Assembly (NCBI RefSeq): GCF_022829285.1
Contig: NZ_JAKSYI010000049.1
Location: 1-64,000, forward strand
Source: Methylobacterium sp. J-078
GTDB taxonomy: Bacteria; Pseudomonadota; Alphaproteobacteria; Rhizobiales; Beijerinckiaceae
DNA length: 64,000 nt
Direction of reading: 5' to 3'
A program made the position numbers and the translations under genes. The notes beneath the pieces were generated by a model. That model was not told the DNA's origin. It did not search any database and saw only the letters and a list, made by a program, of their open reading frames with translations. The stretch's first letter is position 1, and every line of letters starts with the position of its first letter. This document shows, piece by piece, positions 1-7,337 of the stretch.

Positions 1-292
1 CGACCACGAACAGCACGCCCTCGGCCTCCGGGTCGGGCTCCGGCGCCTCGCTGCCGCCGCCTTGCCCGACCTCCATCAGGTACTGCGCGAAGGTCTCGGA
101 GAAGCCCGAGAGCGGGCGCGACAGCATCCAGGCGCGGGTGCTCTCCCAGAAGGGCAGCACCGAGGTGACGATGTCGCGCATCACGCCCTTCGGGATGACC
201 GCGTAGGCCTCCGTGAACACGGCCCGGCCAGTCATCAGCGCGGTCTGGGGCGGCAGGCCGCCGCAGGGCGGGTTGTAGGGCGAGGCGGTCAT
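1..292 (-). CDS. allE: (S)-ureidoglycine aminohydrolase, 5' part (AllE-like cupin)
   Basis: Only the first 97 codons are in the window; the gene runs off the left edge. The translation begins MTASPYNPPCGGLPPQTALM and continues with an N-terminal pattern I recognise from the E. coli AllE/YlbA family: 'TGRAVFTEAYAVIPKGVMRD', then a region matching the first cupin domain, ending 'EGVLFVV'. The family releases ammonia from (S)-ureidoglycine to give (S)-ureidoglycolate in the ureide branch of purine degradation. The ATG at 290-292 is the natural start because it matches the usual family N-terminus. The gene lies 86 bases downstream of dctA on the same strand and could share its transcript. Recognition rests on a partial sequence, so another bicupin of the same superfamily is possible. 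Confidence 0.72.
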   Translation of the reverse strand, partial: MTASPYNPPCGGLPPQTALMTGRAVFTEAYAVIPKGVMRDIVTSVLPFWESTRAWMLSRPLSGFSETFAQYLMEVGQGGGSEAPEPDPEAEGVLFVV

Positions 293-378
293 CCGAGGGG
301 CTCCGTGTCGGGCGGGCGGTGCGGAATGCCGGCGTGCGGCCGCTGAACCGCGCGGGGTCGGGCGTCGTGGTCCCGCCG

Positions 379-1689
379 TCAGGCCGAATGCGGTTCGACG
401 CTCGGCGCGTCGAGGATCGCGGCGGTGTCGGTCGTGCCGTGGCCGTCGAGGACGCGGTGAGCCTGCGCCCGGTCGATGTCGCCCTCCCAGGCGGCGATCA
501 CCACCGTGGCCACGCAATTGCCGATCAGGTTGCCCAGCGCCCGGGCGATGCCGACGAACCAGTCGATCGACAGCACGAGCACCAGTCCGATGACGGGAAT
601 CTCCGGGACCGCCGACAGGGTTGCGGCCAGCACCACGATGGCCGAGCCGGGGACGCCGTGGGCGCCTTTCGAGGTGAGAAGCGCGATGCCGAGGATCAGC
701 ATCAGGTGGCCGAAGGAGAGGTCCGTGTTGGTGGCCTGGGCGATGAAGACCGTGGCGAGGGTCAGGTAGAGCGAGAAGGCATCGAGGTTGAACGAATACC
801 CGGTCGGGATCACGAGGCCGACGGTCGAGTCCTTGATGCCGAGTCGCTCCAGCTTGCGCATGACCTGCGGCAGCACGCAGTCCGAGGAGGCGGTGCCGGC
901 CACGACCGTCAGTTCCTCGCGCAGGTAGGCGAGAAGCTTGAGGATGCTGAAGCCCGCCAGCCGCAGGATGGTGCCGAGCACCACGAAGACGAAGAACGCG
1001 ACGCCCGCGTAGAACAGCACCACCAGCATGCCGAGCTGCTTGAGCGAGCCGACGCCATACTTGCCCACCGTGAAGGCGACCGCACCGAGCACGCCGAGCG
1101 GCGCGAGCCGGACGATGAAGCCGATGATCTTGAACAGGACCTCGGTGATGCGCTCCAGGCTGTTGGCCAGGGGCTTGCCCTGTTCGCCCAGGAGCGAGAG
1201 GCCGGCGCCGAACAGGATCGCGAGGATCAGGACCTGGAGGATGTCGCCCTTGGCGAAGGCGTCGACGAAGGTGGTCGGAATGATCTTCATCAGGAAGTCG
1301 ACGGTTCCGGTGACCTGGCCGACACGCTCGGTGTAACCGGCGATCGACTTCGCATCCAGGCTCGCCACGTCGACGTTCATCCCGTGCCCCGGTGCGAAGG
1401 CGTAGGCCAGGACGAGGCCAAGGATGAGCGCGAGCGTCGTCACCGCCTCGAAGTAGATCAGCGACTTGAGGCCGACGCGGCCGACCTTTTTCAGGTCGCC
1501 GGCTCCGACGATGCCGTGGACGACGACGCCGAAGACGAGGGGCGCGATCGCCATCTTGATCAGCTTGATGAAGCCGTCGCCGAGCGGCTTCAGCGTCACC
1601 GCGAAGTTCGGCCAGACCATGCCCAGGACGATGCCGAGGACGAGGGCGGCGACGACCTGCCCGAACAACGACGCGAAGAACCGCTGCAT
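379..1689 (-). CDS. dctA: C4-dicarboxylate transport protein DctA
   Basis: A 436-residue inner-membrane Na+ or H+/dicarboxylate symporter of the DAACS family, the usual uptake route for succinate, fumarate and malate. The sequence starts MQRFFASLFGQVVAALVLGI and has eight or more hydrophobic segments. It keeps the family landmarks 'IKMAIAPLVFGVVVHGI', the re-entrant loop 'GTASSDCVLPQVMRKLERLG' and 'IPTGYSFNLDAFSLYLTLA'. The loops read TASSD and NLDAF where textbook DctA proteins have TSSSE and NLDGT, so substrate range may differ slightly. The ATG at 1689 was chosen over an upstream in-frame start at 1746 because it has a run of G (ggggggt) just upstream and gives the family's usual length. 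It is divergent from a LysR gene, its likely regulator. Confidence 0.93.
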   Translation of the reverse strand: MQRFFASLFGQVVAALVLGIVLGMVWPNFAVTLKPLGDGFIKLIKMAIAPLVFGVVVHGIVGAGDLKKVGRVGLKSLIYFEAVTTLALILGLVLAYAFAPGHGMNVDVASLDAKSIAGYTERVGQVTGTVDFLMKIIPTTFVDAFAKGDILQVLILAILFGAGLSLLGEQGKPLANSLERITEVLFKIIGFIVRLAPLGVLGAVAFTVGKYGVGSLKQLGMLVVLFYAGVAFFVFVVLGTILRLAGFSILKLLAYLREELTVVAGTASSDCVLPQVMRKLERLGIKDSTVGLVIPTGYSFNLDAFSLYLTLATVFIAQATNTDLSFGHLMLILGIALLTSKGAHGVPGSAIVVLAATLSAVPEIPVIGLVLVLSIDWFVGIARALGNLIGNCVATVVIAAWEGDIDRAQAHRVLDGHGTTDTAAILDAPSVEPHSA

Positions 1690-1890
1690 CACACCCCCCG
1701 TACGTCTGCGCGCCGTTCCATGCCCGACCGGCAGATTTGCCGACATGCAATCAGCGGACCCACCGCCCGCCAGATTTATCGTGCATGGCGACGAAACCCG
1801 GCAGGTCTCGGCGGCACCATGTTGCCAGGCAACTCAGACGTCAAATATTTCATATATTCCAATTGATATCTTTTGAGTATGGGTGGGATG
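1690..1890. promoter_or_regulatory. dctA/LysR divergent promoter region with a 13-bp palindrome
   Basis: This 201-base gap separates divergent dctA and the LysR gene. It contains a perfect inverted repeat, GTTGCC-A-GGCAAC, at 1821-1833 and an AT-rich stretch at 1843-1874 that stands out in this GC-rich genome. LysR regulators typically bind between divergent genes, so the palindrome is a candidate operator and the AT-rich part a candidate promoter. Assignment of binding is inference. Confidence 0.4.
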
Positions 1891-2766
1891 ATGGAGCTTC
1901 GGCATCTGCGCTACTTCGTTGCCGTCGCGCGGCACCTCAGCTTCACGGCGGCCGCCGAGAGCCTCGGTGTCGCCCAGCCGCCATTGAGCCAGCAGATCCG
2001 GGATCTCGAGGCGGAGGTCGGCACGGCGCTGTTCGAGCGGACGACGCGTCGCGTGGCGCTGACCCGGGCGGGCATCGACTTCCACGCCCAGGCGCTCGCC
2101 ATCTTGGAGAAGTCCGGCGAGGCGATGGCGCGGGCGCGGGCCATCGGCGCCGGTGCTGCCGGCATCGTCAACGTCGGCCTGACGGGGTCGATGCTCGCCG
2201 GTCCTCTCGGTCGCGCCATACGCGACTTCGACATCGCCTATCCCGACGTCGATCTGCGCATTCACGAAATGTCGCCGGATCGGCAGATCGCGATGCTGAA
2301 GGCCGGACAGACCGACATCAGCTTCCTGCGCAGCCCACCCCCGGATGCCGACCTCGTCAGCGTGCGCGCCTGGCGCGAGACCGTGACCCTCGTGCTGCCC
2401 ACAGGCCACAGCCTGGCGTCCACAGCCGTCATCGATCTCGCCGATTTGAGCCAGGAGCGGTTCGTGTTCCTGCGCCTCTCGGACTCGCTGTTCGCGAAAT
2501 ATCTCTGGGCGTGCTGCGTCGAGGCTGGGTTCATTCCGAACATCACGCACGAGGTCGTCGAAGCCGCCTCGTTGACCAGCCTCGTCGCGGCGGGCCTCGG
2601 CATCGCCATCATCCCGGAATTCGTCGCCCGGCTGGCGCATGCGGACGTGGTCTACCGACCGGTCGCCGGCAAGACCATCAGCGCCGACGTTCATGCACTC
2701 TGGGTGAGGGAGAGGGCCGGGCCGCTGATCGGCAACTTTCTGGCGCTGATTCGCGCCGAGGCCTGA
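1891..2766 (+). CDS. LysR-family transcriptional regulator
   Basis: A 291-residue LysR-type regulator. The N-terminus MELRHLRYFVAVARHLSFTA is followed by the helix-turn-helix ('AAAESLGVAQPPLSQQIRDL', about residues 17-37) and then an inducer-binding domain of normal length. The pattern 'MELRHLRYFV..LSFT.AA..L..AQPPLSQQIR' is that of the BenM/CatM-like subgroup, which often senses organic acids. In-frame TTG 1873 and ATGs at 1879 and 1888 also exist; 1891 fits the family N-terminus and has ggtggg just before it. It is divergent from dctA and probably controls it, although dicarboxylate uptake in rhizobia is more often under a DctB/DctD two-component system. Confidence 0.9.
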   Translation: MELRHLRYFVAVARHLSFTAAAESLGVAQPPLSQQIRDLEAEVGTALFERTTRRVALTRAGIDFHAQALAILEKSGEAMARARAIGAGAAGIVNVGLTGSMLAGPLGRAIRDFDIAYPDVDLRIHEMSPDRQIAMLKAGQTDISFLRSPPPDADLVSVRAWRETVTLVLPTGHSLASTAVIDLADLSQERFVFLRLSDSLFAKYLWACCVEAGFIPNITHEVVEAASLTSLVAAGLGIAIIPEFVARLAHADVVYRPVAGKTISADVHALWVRERAGPLIGNFLALIRAEA

Positions 2767-2776
2767 GGTCGTATCG

Positions 2777-3334
2777 CTAGACCGGGATCGAGGCACCGCG
2801 GCGCAGGTGCTCGTCCAGGCGGGGCATGATCTCGACGAAGTTGCACGGACGGTGGCGGTAGTCGAGTTGTGCTGCGAGGATGCCGTCCCAGGCATCGCGG
2901 CAGGCGCCGGGCGAGCCCGGCAGCACGAAGATGTAGGTGGCGTTGGCGACCCCGGCGGTGGCGCGCGACTGCAGGGTCGAGGTGCCGATCTTGTCGTAGG
3001 AGATTCGATGGAACACCGCCGAGAAGCCGTCCATGCGCTTCTCGAACAGGGGCTCGATCGCCTCCGGCGTCACGTCGCGCCCGGTGAAACCGGTGCCGCC
3101 GGTGGTGATGACCACGTCCACCGCCGGGTCCCGGCTCCAGGCCTCGACCTGCCCACGGATCGCCGCGACCTCGTCGGGCACGATGGCGCGGGCGGCGAGC
3201 GCGTGGCCCGCCTCCTGGAGGCGCGTCACCAGCGTGTCGCCGGAGCGGTCGTCCTCCGCGCTGCGGGTGTCCGAGACCGTCAGCACTGCGATGGCGAGGG
3301 GGATGAACGCGCGGGTCTTGTCGAATGCGACCAT
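2777..3334 (-). CDS. moaB: Molybdenum cofactor biosynthesis protein B (MoaB/Mog-type)
   Basis: A 185-residue cytosolic protein of the MoaB/MogA fold, which acts in molybdopterin adenylylation. Diagnostic motifs are 'LTVSDTRSAEDDRSGDTL' near the N-terminus, 'ITTGGTGFTGRDVTPEAI' in the middle and 'LPGSPGACRDAW' near the C-terminus; these form the molybdopterin-binding loops. Length is typical for MoaB. It is convergent with the LysR gene (10-base gap) and shares strand with the metallopeptidase and uracil-DNA glycosylase genes, with no obvious pathway link. Some bacteria also encode MogA or a MoeA partner elsewhere, so the exact role (MoaB or Mog) is not decided by sequence alone. Confidence 0.92.
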   Translation of the reverse strand: MVAFDKTRAFIPLAIAVLTVSDTRSAEDDRSGDTLVTRLQEAGHALAARAIVPDEVAAIRGQVEAWSRDPAVDVVITTGGTGFTGRDVTPEAIEPLFEKRMDGFSAVFHRISYDKIGTSTLQSRATAGVANATYIFVLPGSPGACRDAWDGILAAQLDYRHRPCNFVEIMPRLDEHLRRGASIPV

Positions 3335-3416
3335 GGGGGCGTGCCTTCAGCGGAGGGCCAGCGGGTGCGACCGATGCGGTTGCATCGATCGCGCCCCGCC
3401 AGCGGGAGGCGCGTCG

Positions 3417-4322
3417 TCAGTTGCGCGCCGCGCGGAACGTGTCGCAGGACTTCGTCTGGCCGCTGCGGTAGCCGGTCATGAACCAGCGCATGCGCTGCTC
3501 GGAGGAGCCGTGGGTGAAGGAATCCGGCACCGCATAGCCCTGGGACTGCTTCTGGAGCTTGTCGTCACCGATGGCGCTCGCCGCCTGCATGGCCTCCTCG
3601 ATGTCGCCGGGCTCCAGGGCGTTGTACTTGTCGTTAGAGTTCTTGGCCCAGACGCCCGCGAGGCAATCGGCCATCAGCTCGACGCGCACGGAGAGCTGGT
3701 TCGACTCGGTCTTGCTGGACGCGGCCTGCTGCCGGCCCTGGACCTTGCCGAGGATGCCGAGCTCGTCCTGCACGTGGTGGCCGACCTCGTGCGCGATGAC
3801 GTAGGCGTAGGCGAAGTCGCCCTTCACGCCGAACTTCTGCTCCATCTCCTTGAAGAAGGAGGTGTCGAGATAGACCTTCTTGTCGAGGGGGCAGTAGAAC
3901 GGCCCCATCGCCGCCTGGGCCGATCCGCAGCCGCTGCGCGTGCCGCCCTGGTAGAGCACCATCGTGGTCGGCCGGTACTGGCGCCCGGTCTGGTTCGGCA
4001 GGACCTCCTTCCAGACGTCCTCGGTGTTTCCGAGGATCGCGGCGGCGAAGCGCCCGCTCTCGTCGGTGGGCTTGGTCTTGCGCTGGCTCTGCGTCTGCGG
4101 ATCGACCTGCTCCTGGCGCTGGCGCCCGCCCCCGGTCATCTGCTCGGCCCCGCCGATCAGGATCGCGGGGTTGATGCCCGTCACCCAGCCGATGATGCAC
4201 AGGATGACGATGGCACCGATGCCGAGGCCCCCGGCGCCGCCGCCCGGGAAACCGCCGCCACCGCCGCCTTCGCCGCGCCGATCCTCGACATTGTCCGAAG
4301 AGCGGAAATCTTCCCAGCGCAT
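3417..4322 (-). CDS. Neutral zinc metallopeptidase, YpfJ family
   Basis: A 301-residue membrane-anchored protein. It begins MRWEDFRSSDNVEDRRGEGG, then has a Gly-rich stretch and a transmembrane helix ('IGAIVILCIIGWVTGI', about residues 36-52). The C-terminal half carries the zinc-protease motif HEVGHH within 'AYVIAHEVGHHVQDELGI' and a downstream 'VELMADCLAGVWA' that supplies the third ligand region. This matches the YpfJ family of predicted neutral zinc metallopeptidases, common in alphaproteobacteria, whose substrates are unknown. Also conserved are 'CGSAQAAMGPFYCPLDKKVY' and the C-terminal 'HGSSEQRMRWFMTGY'. The helix suggests the catalytic domain is periplasmic. Function beyond peptidase is not established. 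Confidence 0.9.
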   Translation of the reverse strand: MRWEDFRSSDNVEDRRGEGGGGGGFPGGGAGGLGIGAIVILCIIGWVTGINPAILIGGAEQMTGGGRQRQEQVDPQTQSQRKTKPTDESGRFAAAILGNTEDVWKEVLPNQTGRQYRPTTMVLYQGGTRSGCGSAQAAMGPFYCPLDKKVYLDTSFFKEMEQKFGVKGDFAYAYVIAHEVGHHVQDELGILGKVQGRQQAASSKTESNQLSVRVELMADCLAGVWAKNSNDKYNALEPGDIEEAMQAASAIGDDKLQKQSQGYAVPDSFTHGSSEQRMRWFMTGYRSGQTKSCDTFRAARN

Positions 4323-4446
4323 GATCTCGATACACCCTGTTCGGACGCGCGCCGCTCCACACGGGCGCGTGAAGTAAGTCGCAGGCGCGGGATACGGTTC
4401 CGCTTGGGCTCGCTCTCGAGCCGCGTCGGACGTGGCCCTAAACGCC

Positions 4447-5328
4447 TCAGGCCTTCCCGTCGAGGGCCGCGCGCAGGGTGCGGAAGTCCCGCCAGGCGAG
4501 GCGCTTCTGCAGGGGCTGGCGCAGGAGGTAGGCCGGATGCAGGGTCGCCAGCGCCCGGATCTCGCGGTCCCCCACCCGGTAGGGGAAGAAGCGCCCGCGC
4601 GCCTTGAGGATGCCGTCCTTGGTGCCGGTGATCGCCTGGGTCGCCGGGCTGCCGAGGCAGACGATGAGGTCGGGATCGGCGAGTTCGATCTGCCGCTCGA
4701 TGAACGGCTTGCAGATCGAGACCTCCTGGGGTGTCGGGTTGCGGTTGCCCGGGGGGCGCCACGGCACGATGTTGGTGACGTAGGCGTTCGTACGGTCGAG
4801 GCCGACCGCCGCCATCATCCGGTCGAGGAGCTTGCCCGAGCGGCCCATGAAGGGCTTGCCGACGCGGTCCTCGTCGGCACCGGGCGCTTCGCCGATGAAC
4901 ATCAGCTTAGCCGCCGGATTTCCGTCGGCGAAGACGAGGTTCTTGGCGGTGAATTTGAGCGGGCAGCCGTCGAACCCGGCGAGCAACGCCTCGAGTTCCT
5001 CCAGGCTCTGCACGTCCTTGGCCCGCGCCCGTGCGTCGCCCGCCGCCTCGCCGGGCTTGGCCGAGGCCGACTGACCGAAGGTTCGCGCCGCGGCCGGGGC
5101 GGGCGGCGGGGGTGCGCCGCGCTGGGGCAGCTCCGTCCGAAAGGATTCGTCGCGGACGGCCGGCGCCGTTCGCTCGCGGGGCGGCGCGGCCGGCCGGGAC
5201 GGCTCGGGCGCATCGGCTTCGGCGAAGCGGTCGTGCGGTGCCTCGTCGAGGAACAGGTCGAAGCCGGCCTCGACGTGGAAGTCGAGGTTCGCGATGAGAT
5301 CCCGCTGCTGGTCGTCGCCCTGGCCCAT
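4447..5328 (-). CDS. Uracil-DNA glycosylase, family 4-like
   Basis: A 293-residue DNA repair enzyme that removes uracil from DNA. The C-terminal two thirds contain the catalytic loops 'MFIGEAPGADEDRVGKPFMG', 'NIVPWRPPGNRNPTP' and 'TLHPAYLLRQP'; the N-terminal ~90 residues are Pro/Ala-rich linker. Family 4 enzymes usually carry four cysteines for a 4Fe-4S cluster. Here the first pair is reduced to a single Cys ('DGCPLKFTAKNLVF'), so the cluster may be absent or altered. The ATG at 5328 gives a start like relatives ('MGQGDDQQRDLIANLDFHVE'). A GTG at 5388 preceded by aaaagg is an alternative, because 5328 itself lacks a good ribosome site. Confidence 0.86.
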   Translation of the reverse strand: MGQGDDQQRDLIANLDFHVEAGFDLFLDEAPHDRFAEADAPEPSRPAAPPRERTAPAVRDESFRTELPQRGAPPPPAPAAARTFGQSASAKPGEAAGDARARAKDVQSLEELEALLAGFDGCPLKFTAKNLVFADGNPAAKLMFIGEAPGADEDRVGKPFMGRSGKLLDRMMAAVGLDRTNAYVTNIVPWRPPGNRNPTPQEVSICKPFIERQIELADPDLIVCLGSPATQAITGTKDGILKARGRFFPYRVGDREIRALATLHPAYLLRQPLQKRLAWRDFRTLRAALDGKA

Positions 5329-5541
5329 GAGGGAGATGTGGCGCGTCGTGCGCCTGTGGACAACAGGGCCTGCGGCACCACGCACCACCTTTTGCCCCGC
5401 GCGATAGCGTCACCCTCGGGCGGCACGGGCGGTGTGTCGCTTGCCTTCCCAGGTTGGAATGGGTTGAGAGTGAACGCCAGACATGTGATCGCACGACGAA
5501 ACAACCCGCGCGCAAGCGCGGACCCGACAGGAGGATGACGG

Positions 5542-7203
5542 ATGGCGCTGCCCGAACGTGAGGCGATGGAATTCGACGTGGTGATCGTGGGCGCCGGTCC
5601 GGCCGGGCTCGCGACCGCCATCCGCCTCAAGCAGCTGGCGCCGGAGGTCAGCATCGTGGTGGTCGAGAAAGGCTCCGAGGTCGGCGCCCACATTCTCTCC
5701 GGAGCGGTCATCGATCCGTCGGGCCTCGACGGCCTGCTGCCGGGCTGGCGCGAGGACGCGAGCCGCCCGCTCAAGACCGCCGTCGAGCGCGACGAGTTCA
5801 TGTTCCTGACCAAGAACAGCGGCGTGACCATGCCGAACCTGTTCTTTCCCAAGCTGATGTCGAACCACGGCAATTTCGTCGGCTCGCTCTCGAACGTGAC
5901 GAAGTACCTCGGCGCCAAGGCCGAGGAGCTCGGCGTCGAGATCTATCCGGGCTTCCCGGCCTCGGAAGTGCTCTACGACGCGGCCGGCGCCGTGGTCGGC
6001 GTCGCGACCGGCGACCTCGGCATCGGCAAGTCCGGTGAGCCGCGCGACGACTACACCCGCGGCATGGAGCTGCGCGCCAAGTACACGGTCTTCGGTGAGG
6101 GCGCGCGGGGATCGCTGACCAAGACGCTGATCGACCGCTTCAAGCTCAACGCCCACAGCGATCACCAGAAGTATGGGCTCGGCGTCAAGGAGCTTTGGCA
6201 GCTTGCGCCCGACCGGTTCCAGGCCGGCCTTGTTCAGCACACCATGGGCTGGCCCCTGCCCAACAAGGCCGGCGGCGGCTCCTGGCTCTACCATTTCGAC
6301 GACGGCCTGCTCTCGGTCGGCTTCGTCACGCACCTGAACTACGAGAACCCGACCCTGTCGCCGTTCGAGGAGTTCCAGCGCTTCAAGACGCACCCGATGA
6401 TCCGCGAGACCTTCGAGGGGGCCAAGCGCATCGGCTACGGGGCGCGGGCCATCATGGAGGGTGGCTGGCAATCGGTGCCGAAGCTTGTCTTCCCGGGCGG
6501 CTGCCTCGTGGGCGATTCCGCCGGCTTCGTGAACGTGCCGCGCATCAAGGGCTCGCACAACGCGGTGCTCTCCGGCATGCAGGCGGCCCAGGCCCTCGCG
6601 CAGGCCCTCGAATCGGGGCGCCAGGGCGACGAACTGACCGTCTACGAGAACGGCTGGCGCGACAGCGCAATTGGCCAGGATCTCAAGCGGGTCCGCAACG
6701 TCAAGCCGCTCTGGTCGCGCTACGGCACCCTGATCGGCGTCGGGCTGGGCGGCCTCGACATGTGGTCGAACACGATCCTGGAGGCCTCGCCCTTCGGCAC
6801 GCTCAAGCACGGTAAGCCCGATCACGCGACGCTCAAGCCCCTCGCGGAGGTGAAGCCGATCGTCTACCCGAAGCCCGACGGCAAGCTGACCTTCGACCGG
6901 CTCTCCTCAGTCTATCTCTCGAACACCAACCACGAGGAGGACCAGCCGGCCCACCTCAAGGTCAAGAACCCGGACCTGCAGAAGGCCTCCGAGCACGACG
7001 TCTTCGGCGGGCCCTCGGCCCGTTACTGCCCGGCCGGCGTCTACGAGTGGGTGGCCGATACGGGCGCCAGCGACGGCGTGCGTTACCAGATCAACGCCCA
7101 GAACTGCGTCCACTGCAAGACGTGCGACATCAAGGACCCGAACCAGAACATCAACTGGGAGACCCCGGAGGGGCCGGGCGGACCGAACTACCCCAACATG
7201 TGA
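5542..7203 (+). CDS. Electron transfer flavoprotein-ubiquinone oxidoreductase
   Basis: A 553-residue ETF-QO. It passes electrons from ETF (fatty-acid, branched-chain and methylamine-type dehydrogenases) to ubiquinone in the membrane. The N-terminus has the FAD dinucleotide-binding motif 'VIVGAGPAGLATAIRLKQL' (about residues 13-32). The middle has 'GVKELWQLAPDRF' and 'GDSAGFVNVPRIKGSHNAVL', both typical of the family. The C-terminus has the 4Fe-4S cysteines in 'SARYCPAGVYEW' and 'INAQNCVHCKTCDIKDPNQ'. Length is standard. The ATG at 5542 follows a clear ribosome site (aggagg, then seven bases). It is transcribed alone, divergent from the uracil-DNA glycosylase gene across about 210 bases. Confidence 0.97.
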   Translation: MALPEREAMEFDVVIVGAGPAGLATAIRLKQLAPEVSIVVVEKGSEVGAHILSGAVIDPSGLDGLLPGWREDASRPLKTAVERDEFMFLTKNSGVTMPNLFFPKLMSNHGNFVGSLSNVTKYLGAKAEELGVEIYPGFPASEVLYDAAGAVVGVATGDLGIGKSGEPRDDYTRGMELRAKYTVFGEGARGSLTKTLIDRFKLNAHSDHQKYGLGVKELWQLAPDRFQAGLVQHTMGWPLPNKAGGGSWLYHFDDGLLSVGFVTHLNYENPTLSPFEEFQRFKTHPMIRETFEGAKRIGYGARAIMEGGWQSVPKLVFPGGCLVGDSAGFVNVPRIKGSHNAVLSGMQAAQALAQALESGRQGDELTVYENGWRDSAIGQDLKRVRNVKPLWSRYGTLIGVGLGGLDMWSNTILEASPFGTLKHGKPDHATLKPLAEVKPIVYPKPDGKLTFDRLSSVYLSNTNHEEDQPAHLKVKNPDLQKASEHDVFGGPSARYCPAGVYEWVADTGASDGVRYQINAQNCVHCKTCDIKDPNQNINWETPEGPGGPNYPNM

Positions 7204-7222
7204 GCACGGATTCCACGGTCCC

Positions 7223-7247
7223 GGATGGCGGGCGCGGCCTGCCATCC
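7223..7247 (+). terminator. Putative hairpin terminator after ETF-QO
   Basis: Directly after the ETF-QO stop, GGATGGC at 7223 pairs with GCCATCC ending at 7247, extended by GGC/GCC around a short loop. The T-tract after it is short (ttat), so termination strength is uncertain. Confidence 0.5.
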
Positions 7248-7337
7248 TTATGCCTTGCGAGGATGGCGGTAAGAGTCCAGTGTCCCGCCCCAATCGAGCC
7301 TGGCCCCCGCGGGGGCGGCGCGCAGGAGCCGTGATCG

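Noticed and set aside
319..1866. A 515-codon plus-strand open frame
   Set aside because: Shadow of dctA; the product is Asp/Glu/Arg/His-rich without hydrophobic core.
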